In this document: in pieces, positions 1 through 6,441 of the stretch
How the letters are laid out: the number at the start of each line of letters is the position of its first letter
Position numbering within the stretch: position 1 is the first letter of the stretch
Origin: DATAPE01 sp034667545
GTDB taxonomy: Bacteria > Actinomycetota > CADDZG01 > WHSQ01
Length of the DNA: 16,278 bases
Direction: 5' to 3'
NCBI GenBank assembly: GCA_034667545.1
Contig: JAXDJR010000018.1
Span: 1-16,278 of the forward strand
Position numbers and translations under genes: made by a program
Notes under the pieces: model-generated
What the model saw: only the letters and a program-made list of their open reading frames with translations
Database searches by the model: none
Told to the model about the DNA's origin: nothing

Positions 1-1
1 C

Positions 2-964
2 CCGATGGGTCAACTGCTCAACGTCAATATCGAGATCCAATCGTCACTGGCCCTGTTCGATCGCATCTTCGAGTACCTGGATCTAGAGCGGGAGATCACT
101 GATCGAGATGGGGCGATCGAGCTGCAACCGTCGGAGGTCCGGGGCGAGGTGCGCCTCCGCGATGTCTGGTTCCGGTACGAGCGAACGTTGCCCGGTGAAG
201 AAGAGCGCTTGTGGACGATCGCAGGGGTGGATTTCACTGCCAAGCCGGGAGAGCTTGTTGCTCTGGTGGGTCCCTCGGGGGCCGGGAAGACCACGTTGAC
301 ATACATCATTCCGCGCCTCTACGACGTGCACCGGGGTAGTGCCGAGATCGACGGAATCGACGTTCGCGACATCCGGTTGGAGTCTCTCGGCGAGATCATC
401 GGAATGGTCACGCAGGAGACTTACCTCTTCAACACGACGGTGGCCGATAACTTGCGATACGGCAATCCCAGCGCCACCGACGAGGAGTTAGCGGCCGCTG
501 CCAAAGCCGCGCACATCTACGACCGGATCATGGAGATGCCGGACGGGTTCGCGACGGTCACGGGGGAACGCGGATACCGGATGTCGGGCGGCGAGAAGCA
601 GAGGCTCGCCATCGCTCGAGTGATCCTCAAGGACCCCCGCGTCCTCATACTCGACGAGGCGACGAGTGCGCTGGACACCCACTCAGAGCGACTCGTGCAA
701 GAAGCGCTGACGCCGTTGATGACGGGCCGCACCACCATCGCGATTGCCCACCGCTTGTCAACGATCCTGGCTGCCGACACCATCCTCTATCTGGATAAAG
801 GACGGATCATCGAGCGTGGATCGCACTCCGAGCTGCTCGCCCGAGACGGCGCCTACGCAGCCCTGTATCACGAGCAATTCAGTGACGGCACCGTCGAAAC
901 GAGATGTGAGGACGGGCTGGTGCTCACGTCAGGCGAGGTCATTCCGGAGTTGGAGGCTTCGTGA
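2..964 (+). CDS. ABC exporter, C-terminal ATPase part (5' partial)
   Basis: This is the nucleotide-binding part of a fused ABC exporter of the MsbA/multidrug type, which uses ATP to move a substrate across the inner membrane. The frame is open to the left edge, so the transmembrane domain lies outside the window and the first in-window ATG (5) is probably not the true start. Counting from that ATG, I see Walker A GPSGAGKT (89-96), Q-loop Q137, a signature MSGGEKQR (193-200, in place of the usual LSGGQ), Walker B VLILDE (213-218), the D-loop SALD and H-loop H249. The last 40 residues beyond the ATPase core are acidic and unassigned. The stop overlaps the next start (GTGA, 961-964), so the two are probably co-translated. 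The substrate cannot be told from this half. Confidence 0.93.
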   Translation, partial: PMGQLLNVNIEIQSSLALFDRIFEYLDLEREITDRDGAIELQPSEVRGEVRLRDVWFRYERTLPGEEERLWTIAGVDFTAKPGELVALVGPSGAGKTTLTYIIPRLYDVHRGSAEIDGIDVRDIRLESLGEIIGMVTQETYLFNTTVADNLRYGNPSATDEELAAAAKAAHIYDRIMEMPDGFATVTGERGYRMSGGEKQRLAIARVILKDPRVLILDEATSALDTHSERLVQEALTPLMTGRTTIAIAHRLSTILAADTILYLDKGRIIERGSHSELLARDGAYAALYHEQFSDGTVETRCEDGLVLTSGEVIPELEAS

Positions 965-1728
965 AGCTGGCAGGCAAAGCCGCAATCGTGACGGGCGGAG
1001 CGTCAGGGCTGGGACTCGCCACCGCCCGTGCCCTGGTCGGAGCGGGGGGGCGGGTGGTGATCGTCGATCTCCCCGCCTCCGATGGTGAGGTCGTCGCCGA
1101 GGAGCTGGGGGAGGGGGCCCGCTTCGTGGCCGGGGACGTGATCAATGAGACCGATGTGCGCTCGGCTATCACCGCCGCGCAGGAGCACTTCGGAGCTCTG
1201 CACATCGCGGTGAACTGCGCCGGGGTGGCGTGGCCGGGTCGCGTGCTGACGCGGGACGGCGAGCCAGCCGATCTGGCACGCTTCGGCGAGGTCGTCCAGA
1301 TCAACCTGATCGGTACCTTCAACGTCGTTCGGCTCGCGGCGGCGGTGATCGCGCGCAATGAACCAGACGAGGGCGAGCGCGGCGTGATCGTCAACACCGC
1401 CAGCATCGCGGCCTTCGACGGCCAGATCGGCCAGACTGCTTACGCCGCCTCCAAAGGCGGTGTGGTGGGGATGACGCTACCGGTAGCGCGCGACCTCGCC
1501 GCCAAGCTCATCCGCTGTGTCGCTATCGCGCCGGGAACTTTCGATACACCGATGCTTGCAGGCCTTCCGGAAGAGTCGCGCCGCCAGCTGGCAGACGCGA
1601 TACCTCACCCCCACCGCCTGGGCCAGCCCGCAGAGTTCGCGGCTCTCGTCCAACACATCATCGAGAACCCCATGCTGAACGGCGAAGTCATCCGCTTGGA
1701 CGGCGCGCTGAGGATGGCACCCCGCTAA
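961..1728 (+). CDS. SDR family 3-hydroxyacyl-CoA dehydrogenase (HSD10-like)
   Basis: A 255-residue short-chain dehydrogenase/reductase, full length for a classical SDR. Visible are the nucleotide-binding TGGASGLG (11-18), acidic D36 at the end of beta-2 (favours NAD over NADP), NCAG (85-88), and the catalytic set N115, S148, Y161 and K165 (YAASK). Long stretches read like human HSD17B10/type II 3-hydroxyacyl-CoA dehydrogenase: LGLATARALVG, INLIGTFNVVRLAA, GVIVNTASIAAF, and the C-terminal LNGEVIRLDGALRM. The family oxidises L-3-hydroxyacyl-CoA in beta-oxidation and branched-chain amino acid breakdown. The start is GTG at 961, overlapping the ABC gene by 4 bp. The exact substrate is inferred from resemblance. 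No other fatty-acid gene lies in view. Confidence 0.92.
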   Translation: MKLAGKAAIVTGGASGLGLATARALVGAGGRVVIVDLPASDGEVVAEELGEGARFVAGDVINETDVRSAITAAQEHFGALHIAVNCAGVAWPGRVLTRDGEPADLARFGEVVQINLIGTFNVVRLAAAVIARNEPDEGERGVIVNTASIAAFDGQIGQTAYAASKGGVVGMTLPVARDLAAKLIRCVAIAPGTFDTPMLAGLPEESRRQLADAIPHPHRLGQPAEFAALVQHIIENPMLNGEVIRLDGALRMAPR

Positions 1729-1767
1729 ACAGCGCCAGGTCGCTGATATAGGTGTTGGGAAACCGAG

Positions 1768-1830
1768 TGGTCCATGTGGTCCACGAGGTCCACGAGGTCC
1801 ACGAATGGACCGCACGTACCACATGGACCA
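1768..1830. repeat. 9-bp tandem repeat inside a 13-bp inverted repeat
   Basis: Four head-to-tail 9-bp units start at 1769, 1778, 1787 and 1796. The last three are identical (GGTCCACGA) and the first differs in its last bases (GGTCCATGT). A perfect 13-bp inverted repeat, TGGTCCATGTGGT (1768-1780) against ACCACATGGACCA (1818-1830), encloses them. A smaller perfect hairpin, GGTCCA-CGAA-TGGACC (1796-1811), sits in the loop. GGTCCA thus occurs four times directly and twice inverted in 62 bp. It lies 40 bp past the dehydrogenase stop, and only a short TTTT (1835-1838) follows. It could fold into a terminator-like or processing structure, or be a minisatellite or protein-binding cluster. Confidence 0.8.
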
Positions 1831-1920
1831 GAGCTTTTCGGCACAGGAGTTGTCTAAACCTCAAGGCTATTCGCTCTGGTCTGGCTCCAACGAGAGGTCA
1901 CGACCCGACCCGTTAAGGGC
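1831..1920. other. Rest of the 1729-1953 intergenic stretch
   Basis: Apart from the repeat cluster before it and the terminator after it, I see no supported gene, RNA or clear promoter here. Reading frames crossing the repeats give a Gly-Pro-Arg collagen-like run on the reverse strand, but only because of the 9-bp period. Confidence 0.5.
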
Positions 1921-1945
1921 AAGAAAAAAGCCCCCTCTGGGGCTT
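1921..1945 (-). terminator. Intrinsic terminator of the small leftward gene
   Basis: A 7-bp stem AAGCCCC (1928-1934) / GGGGCTT (1939-1945) with a 4-nt loop is preceded on the + strand by AAGAAAAAA (1921-1929), which is a U-tract on the reverse transcript. It lies 8 bp after the stop of the leftward gene ending at 1954, the expected place and orientation for its terminator. It also blocks leftward transcripts from entering the dehydrogenase gene. Confidence 0.75.
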
Positions 1946-1953
1946 CGGTGGTT

Positions 1954-2226
1954 TTAAGTGGAAGCTGAGTCGTATTCGATGATGCGGAGATCGGAGGGTT
2001 CGGCGAGCTCTTTATCGAGCTCTCGCCACTCCTTCTCGGCCCATCGCAGTTTCTCGACTGCAGCCGCCAGGTCCAGGAAGTGAACCGGGACGATGGAAGC
2101 CCTGGGCCGGAGATAAGCGTCGCCGATCAGTGCATCCAACTCTCGCCGGGCCTCTACCAGTCGGGCGTGGATGAGGGCGAGTCGCTCACCCTGCTCGGGC
2201 GTGTAGTGAGACAGGTTCCGATCCAG
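1954..2226 (-). CDS. Small charged protein of unknown function, probable CTG start
   Basis: I do not recognise this protein. Its frame is open from a TAG near 2298 down to TAA at 1954-1956, yet it has no ATG or GTG, and the only TTG (2137-2139, giving 61 residues) has no well-placed ribosome binding site. A CTG at 2224-2226 has GGAGG 8 nt upstream (reverse strand, 2235-2239), giving 90 residues. The part between CTG and TTG reads like real protein (LSHYTPEQGERLALIHARLV), which supports the longer form. The product has no membrane segment, is rich in Glu, Arg and Leu, and is probably mostly helical (LDLAAAVEKLRWAEKEWREL). It has its own terminator and a divergent promoter shared with tldD. It could instead be a gene that lost its start codon. 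Confidence 0.55.
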   Translation of the reverse strand: MDRNLSHYTPEQGERLALIHARLVEARRELDALIGDAYLRPRASIVPVHFLDLAAAVEKLRWAEKEWRELDKELAEPSDLRIIEYDSAST

Positions 2227-2289
2227 GGCGCTTCCCTCCGGTCGCAGGTAGTGAGAACTTCCTAACTCGAACTGCTGTTCCGGTATCCC

Positions 2290-2318
2290 ACAGTACTAGT
2301 CACCCCGCTTTTGCACAA
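2290..2318 (-). promoter_or_regulatory. Candidate promoter of the small leftward gene
   Basis: On the reverse strand, TTGTGC (-35, 2313-2318) and TACTGT (-10, 2290-2295) are separated by 17 bp. This would start transcription near 2283, about 57 nt before the proposed CTG start. The left arm of the inverted repeat at 2294-2301 runs into the -10 box. Confidence 0.4.
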
Positions 2319-2337
2319 GGGCACTAGCGGACTAGTA
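2294..2337. repeat. 8-bp inverted repeat between divergent promoters
   Basis: TACTAGTC (2294-2301) and GACTAGTA (2330-2337) form a perfect inverted repeat with a 28-nt spacer. Each arm contains the self-palindrome ACTAGT, and a third CTAG lies at 2324-2327. CTAG is uncommon in GC-rich genomes, so three in under 50 bp stands out. The arms sit on the leftward -10 box and just upstream of the rightward -10 box, a layout expected of an operator for both promoters. Confidence 0.5.
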
Positions 2338-2350
2338 GGGCCGGGGGCCG

Positions 2351-2362
2351 TATCCTCCCGCT
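2351..2362 (+). promoter_or_regulatory. Candidate leaderless -10 box of tldD
   Basis: TATCCT (2351-2356) ends 6 nt before the GTG start of tldD at 2363, and no Shine-Dalgarno is visible. This spacing fits transcription beginning at or next to the start codon. No good -35 box is visible. Confidence 0.4.
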
Positions 2363-3748
2363 GTGCTCGATGACTCCCTGGTCACCCGCGTCCTGGGCGA
2401 AGCCCTGGCCCGGGGCGGGGATATGGCCGAGATCTTCGTGGAGGATCGCACCTCCACGGCCCTCAGGATGGAGGAATCTCGCGTCGAGGACGTCGTTTCG
2501 GGAAAAGATGTGGGGGCGGGCATCCGTGTCATGTCTGGCGACAGCGCCTCTTATGCCTACACGAACCTTGTCACCGAGGACGCTTTGCTCGAGGCGGCCC
2601 GTGCGGCGCGCGCGGGGCTGAGGGAGGGGACGCCTGCCACGCCGACGGACCTGCGCAGTGTCGACCCGTCGATCGTTCACCGGGTGGAGCGGCGGCCGGA
2701 GAGCGTGGGAGCTGGCGAGAAAGTAGAGGCGCTGAAGACTGCCGACGCGGCAGCTCGCGCCGTCAGCAATGATGTCCGTCAGGTCGTGGTGTCCTACGCA
2801 GACGTGCGCCAGCGCGTGTTGATCGCGTCCTCGGATGGAAAGCGCACCGAAGACGACCGCACAAGGGTGCGTTTCGTCGCTCAGGTCGTAGCGAACAAGG
2901 ACGGACGTATCGCCACAGGCTTTGAGGGACCGGGGCATTCGGGCGGTTTCGAGCTGCTCAGCGCTCGGCCCCCTGCTGAAGTAGCCACCAATGCTGCCCA
3001 CAAGGCGGTTCGCATGCTCGATGCGCGTCCTTCTCCAGCGGGAGAGTTTCCGGTGATCCTGGCGCCCGGCGCGGGCGGGGTCCTCATCCACGAGGCCTGC
3101 GGGCACGGCCTCGAAGCGGACGCCTTGGTGAAGCACGCCAGCGTGTACGCGGATCGAGCTGGTGAGCGCTTCGGATCGGAAGCCGTAACGATCGTCGACG
3201 ACGGAACCGTGTCGGGTGCATGGGGATCCTTCGGTGTGGATGACGAAGGAACACCGGCGCAGCGCAACGTCTTGTTCGATCGGGGGATCCTTACCGGACA
3301 CATGAGCGACAGGCTCTCGGCTGCGAAGATCAAGCATCCCCCGACCGGTAATGGACGCAGACAGTCCTATGCCCACCTTCCGATCGTGCGGATGACCAAC
3401 ACATATCTGCTTCCGGGGCCCGACGACCGCGACGAGATCTTCCGTTCCGTCGAGCGCGGCGTCTATGCGGCCGCCTTCGCAGGCGGGGAGGTTAACCCTG
3501 CGACCGGCAACTTTGTTTTCGGTATGTCCGAGGCCTACATGGTTCTGAACGGCGAGATCGCCTATCCCATCAAAGGAGCCAACCTCATCGGCAACGGACC
3601 CCAGGTCCTCAACGTCATCGATGCGGTGGCAGCGGACTTCGACCATTGGGAAGGTGTCTGCGGCAAGGATGGGCAGCACGCGCCGGTGAGTAATGGCGTC
3701 CCCACGGTTCTCTTGGGCAAGATGACGGTGGGTGGAACCGAGGCATGA
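2363..3748 (+). CDS. tldD: Metalloprotease TldD
   Basis: The zinc-bearing subunit of the TldD/TldE heterodimeric protease, which clips unfolded peptides such as RiPP leader peptides and the CcdA antitoxin in E. coli. The 461-residue length is typical. The metal motif HEACGHGLE begins at H243 (ligands H243, H247 or H248 region, with E244 as general base). Other TldD hallmarks are the preceding GAGGVLIHE, DDEGTPAQR, NTYLLPG, and a C-terminal block with GMSEAYMVLNGE, PIKGANLIGNG and GKDGQ. The start is GTG at 2363, with a TATCCT box 6 nt upstream and no ribosome binding site, suggesting a leaderless mRNA. It overlaps tldE by ATGA (3745-3748). No RiPP precursor or modifying enzyme is obvious nearby, so a housekeeping peptide role is as likely as a RiPP role. 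Confidence 0.95.
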   Translation: MLDDSLVTRVLGEALARGGDMAEIFVEDRTSTALRMEESRVEDVVSGKDVGAGIRVMSGDSASYAYTNLVTEDALLEAARAARAGLREGTPATPTDLRSVDPSIVHRVERRPESVGAGEKVEALKTADAAARAVSNDVRQVVVSYADVRQRVLIASSDGKRTEDDRTRVRFVAQVVANKDGRIATGFEGPGHSGGFELLSARPPAEVATNAAHKAVRMLDARPSPAGEFPVILAPGAGGVLIHEACGHGLEADALVKHASVYADRAGERFGSEAVTIVDDGTVSGAWGSFGVDDEGTPAQRNVLFDRGILTGHMSDRLSAAKIKHPPTGNGRRQSYAHLPIVRMTNTYLLPGPDDRDEIFRSVERGVYAAAFAGGEVNPATGNFVFGMSEAYMVLNGEIAYPIKGANLIGNGPQVLNVIDAVAADFDHWEGVCGKDGQHAPVSNGVPTVLLGKMTVGGTEA

Positions 3749-5100
3749 CAGAGGACCTTCTCTCCCTGGCCACGGACATCGCGGCCCGCGCTCGTGACGG
3801 CGAAGACATCGAGGCATTCCTCACCCACGAACGCAACTTCCAGGTGAAGGCGTACGAGGGTCAGATAGAGAATCTGTCTTCGTCCGAGCCTCGGGGTGCT
3901 TCCGTGAGGGTTCTGGCGGATCAGCGCGTGGGCTTCGCATACACAACCGATCTCTCTTCCGCAGGGGTCGAGGCCCTCATCGCCCAAGCGCGGGACAACG
4001 CGACCTACGCGACGCAAGACGAAGCCGCGGCCTTGGCAGAGGCACCTGATGCCCCCTATGCGGAGGTCGAATCGCTGGTGGATGAACGGCAGCAGAGCAC
4101 CGCCGCCGACGACAAGGTCGCTTTCGCAATCGCGCTGGACTCGGCCACCCGGGGGGCCGATCCCCGGATAAAGACAGTCGAGGAGGCGGTCTACGCGGAC
4201 TCGGACCTCGAGATCGCCATCGCCAACTCCACCGGCGTCTCGGGTGCCTACCGGCGGACCGATGCGTGGTGTTACGCGCTCGCTATCGCTACCGAGAACG
4301 AAGACACAGAGGTTGGATTCGAGTTCGGGCTGGGGCGGGGATTGGCAGGGCTGGATGCGGAGGATGTCGCCCGGAAGGCGGCTCGGCGGGCGGTGGAGGT
4401 TCTGGGAGCGCGCAAGATCCCATCCCGGCGGATGCCGGTTGTCTTCGATCCGTTCACGGCAGGGCAGTTCCTCGGGGTGCTCGGCAGCGTGCTGACCGGT
4501 GAGTCGGTGCAAAAGGGCCGCTCACTCTTTGCGGGGCGCCTGGGTGAGACGGTGGCGTCGAGCGAACTGACCCTCATAGATGACGGCGCCATTCCCGGCG
4601 CTCCTGGCACTTCTCCATGGGACGCTGAAGGAGTTCCCTCCCAACGCACAGAGGTCATCAAGGATGGCCTTCTTAGTTCCTTTCTTTACGACGTTGTTAG
4701 CGCCCGGCGGGAAGGAAGAGCATCTACCGGCAACGCCTCGCGTGGCAGTTTCAAGGTGCCGCCGCGTCCGTCCCCCACGAACATGGTTTTCGCTCCGACC
4801 GGACAGACGGTCGACTCTCTTCTGCGCGATGCAGGCGACGCGTTGTTGGTGCAGGACATCCACGGGGTGCACTCGGGTGCGAACCCGATCTCCGGTGACT
4901 TTTCGGTGGGCGCTACCGGCGTGCTGCTGAAGGACGGCGCTCCCGGTCAACCTGTGAAGGAGATAACCATCGCGGCCCCTATGCTCGACATCCTCAAGGG
5001 CGTGGTCGCGGTTGGAGATGACTTGCGCTGGTTGCCCTTCGGGGGCTCTTTCGGCGGTGCCACTACGCTCGTATCGGAGATGACAATTGCGGGCGAGTGA
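3745..5100 (+). CDS. tldE: TldE/PmbA, partner subunit of the TldD/TldE protease
   Basis: A 451-residue PmbA/TldE-family protein, the non-catalytic partner that forms the heterodimer cavity with TldD. The family fold is recognisable from an N-terminal VKAYEGQIENLSSSE-type block (about 34-48), the central VVFDPFTAGQFLGVL (about 232-246), SLFAGRLGETVAS, DAEGVPSQRTEVI, and a C-terminal GVHSGANPISGDFSVGATG. The HExxxH motif of TldD is absent, as usual for this subunit. Its ATG overlaps the tldD stop by 4 bp, consistent with coupled translation and equal amounts of the two subunits. The uppP start follows 3 bp after the stop, so the three genes probably share one mRNA. Confidence 0.94.
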   Translation: MTEDLLSLATDIAARARDGEDIEAFLTHERNFQVKAYEGQIENLSSSEPRGASVRVLADQRVGFAYTTDLSSAGVEALIAQARDNATYATQDEAAALAEAPDAPYAEVESLVDERQQSTAADDKVAFAIALDSATRGADPRIKTVEEAVYADSDLEIAIANSTGVSGAYRRTDAWCYALAIATENEDTEVGFEFGLGRGLAGLDAEDVARKAARRAVEVLGARKIPSRRMPVVFDPFTAGQFLGVLGSVLTGESVQKGRSLFAGRLGETVASSELTLIDDGAIPGAPGTSPWDAEGVPSQRTEVIKDGLLSSFLYDVVSARREGRASTGNASRGSFKVPPRPSPTNMVFAPTGQTVDSLLRDAGDALLVQDIHGVHSGANPISGDFSVGATGVLLKDGAPGQPVKEITIAAPMLDILKGVVAVGDDLRWLPFGGSFGGATTLVSEMTIAGE

Positions 5101-5103
5101 CGC

Positions 5104-5958
5104 GTGAGCATCCTTCAAGCCATCGTCCTGGGCATGACCCAGGGCATTACGGAGTTTGCTCCCGTTTCCAGCTCGGGCCACCTCATCCTGGTGCCTTGGC
5201 TGTTCAACTGGCACTACTTATTGGTGCATCCCGTCTTCAACAAGACATTCGACGTGGCTCTGCATATGGGAACGCTGCTCGGTGCGATCGTCTATTTCTG
5301 GCGCGACGTTGTTCGGTATCTGGGGGCCTGGTTCCGCTCGATAGGCCATCGCTCGATCCGCAACGTCGATGAGAAGATCGCGTGGCTGCTGATAATCGGG
5401 ACGATCCCCGGAGCGATCGCCGGAGCCGCCTTCGAGACTGTGATCGAGAAGAAGCTCGGCCAACCCGGGCTTATCGCGATCATGCTCGCCGTGTTCGGCG
5501 TGATCCTGTACGTCGTGGACAGGCATTTTCCACAGGATCGTGAGATGGGCGATCTCGGCTTCAAGGACGCGATCCTGGTTGGGCTCGCTCAGGCTGCAGC
5601 CCTGCAGCCGGGGGTTTCCCGGTCGGGCGTGACCATCACCGCGGCCCGGGCTCTGGGGATCGAGCGATCCGAAGCGGCACGCTTCTCGTTCCTGTTGGCC
5701 TTGCCGATCATCGCGGGGGCCGGGGCGTCCAAGGCGGCCTCGCTGGCAGGTGGCGGAGGCCTGCCGTCGGGATTCGCATGGCCCTTCTTCTGGGGAGTGG
5801 TCGCCTCCGCGATCACAGGGTTCCTGATCATCTGGTTGGTGCTGAGCTACGTCCGCCGGGGCAGCTTCGCCCCCTTCGTGATCTACCGGATAGCGGTAGC
5901 GGTGTTCGTCCTGGCCTTGATCGTGGCTGGGGTGCGTACCTGGCACATCCCCTCGTAG
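5104..5958 (+). CDS. uppP: Undecaprenyl-diphosphatase UppP (BacA)
   Basis: An integral membrane phosphatase that removes one phosphate from undecaprenyl diphosphate and so recycles the lipid carrier for peptidoglycan and other envelope polymers. High levels give bacitracin resistance. The length (284 residues) is normal. The (E/Q)xxxE motif is present as Q13 to E17 (QGITE), followed by FAPVSSSGH (18-26). The second motif, PGVSRSGVT, spans 169-177. About eight hydrophobic segments are visible, including WLLIIGTIPGAIAGA, LIAIMLAVFGVILYVV and the C-terminal IAVAVFVLALIVAGV. The start is GTG at 5104, 3 bp after tldE, so it is likely the last gene of the tldD-tldE-uppP operon. Its C-terminal end faces the fmdB gene end to end, 28 bp apart, without a clear terminator. 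Confidence 0.95.
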   Translation: MSILQAIVLGMTQGITEFAPVSSSGHLILVPWLFNWHYLLVHPVFNKTFDVALHMGTLLGAIVYFWRDVVRYLGAWFRSIGHRSIRNVDEKIAWLLIIGTIPGAIAGAAFETVIEKKLGQPGLIAIMLAVFGVILYVVDRHFPQDREMGDLGFKDAILVGLAQAAALQPGVSRSGVTITAARALGIERSEAARFSFLLALPIIAGAGASKAASLAGGGGLPSGFAWPFFWGVVASAITGFLIIWLVLSYVRRGSFAPFVIYRIAVAVFVLALIVAGVRTWHIPS

Positions 5959-5986
5959 AGACCGGTGCGAGCGGGGCCCGGGCGGT

Positions 5987-6361
5987 TCAGGCCGGCTTGT
6001 CGGAAGACTTGCTGCTGCTCCCTCCGCCGGAGCCGCCCCCGGAGCCGGAAGTCGAGCCGGAACCGGATCCAGGGTCCCCCTTCGAGGCTCCCGCCGAACT
6101 CGAGCTGGAGCCGGCGTCCTCTTTGCTTTTCCTTTTGTCCCCTTTGTCAGAGCTCGTGGAGGTTGAGGAAGCTCCGTCGCGTCCTGTCCTCGACTCCGTG
6201 GAGTAGAAACCCGACCCTTTGAACACGATACCTACGGGCGAATACAGCTTCCGGAGATGTCCGCCACAGATCGGGCACTCCTCCAGAGGAGGATCGTCGA
6301 ACGATTGGCGGGCCTCCGTCCGCTCGCCACACGTCGTACAAGCGTACTCATATACCGGCAT
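5987..6361 (-). CDS. FmdB family zinc-ribbon protein with Ser/Gly-rich tail
   Basis: A small FmdB/CxxC_CxxC_SSSS-family protein. I chose ATG at 6361 because the family begins MPxYEY. An in-frame ATG 9 nt earlier (6370, MGHMPVYEY) is the alternative. C8/C11 and C29/C32 form the zinc ribbon, followed by the family's GIVFKGSGFYSTESR segment (about 44-58). Residues 60-124 are low-complexity Ser, Gly, Lys and Asp, likely disordered. The family was named for a putative regulator of formamidase and amidase genes, but most members have no shown function. It is transcribed divergently from the GGDEF gene, with 80 bp between starts. The proline/glutamate-rich frame on the opposite strand is a by-product of the Ser/Gly tail. 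Confidence 0.88.
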   Translation of the reverse strand: MPVYEYACTTCGERTEARQSFDDPPLEECPICGGHLRKLYSPVGIVFKGSGFYSTESRTGRDGASSTSTSSDKGDKRKSKEDAGSSSSSAGASKGDPGSGSGSTSGSGGGSGGGSSSKSSDKPA

Positions 6362-6383
6362 GTGGCCCATTCTCTCATCGCCG

Positions 6384-6413
6384 TTGATATGTAAAGTTAA
6401 ACGCCTGTATTGC
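6384..6413 (+). promoter_or_regulatory. Candidate promoter of the GGDEF gene
   Basis: TTGATA (-35, 6384-6389) and TATTGC (-10, 6408-6413) are separated by 18 bp. Transcription would begin near 6420, leaving about 22 nt before the ATG at 6442, with GAGG just upstream as a ribosome binding site. The -35 matches well and the -10 only partly. Confidence 0.35.
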
Positions 6414-6441
6414 CGGGAAAGCTCGACCGAGAAGCGAGGAT

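Noticed and set aside
1769..1804. Possible CRISPR-like array
   Set aside because: The 9-bp units are directly adjacent without spacers, far too short for CRISPR repeats.
1477..1824. Reverse frame with a Gly-Pro-Arg collagen-like run
   Set aside because: The run comes only from the 9-bp tandem repeat, and the rest is antisense to the dehydrogenase.
2080..2265. 61-codon + strand frame
   Set aside because: Antisense to the small leftward gene, which has its own SD, promoter and terminator.
2324..3817. 497-codon open frame on the reverse strand across tldD
   Set aside because: It is antisense to an unmistakable tldD and its translation has no family-like pattern; long shadow frames are normal in GC-rich DNA.
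3562..4512. 316-codon reverse frame across the tldD/tldE junction
   Set aside because: Shadow of tldE; no motif, and it would overlap two well-supported genes.
5778..6206. Pro/Glu-rich + strand frame (repeated PEPEPEP-like) over the fmdB tail
   Set aside because: It is the complement of the Ser/Gly-rich tail of the FmdB protein, whose zinc ribbon shows that the reverse strand is coding.
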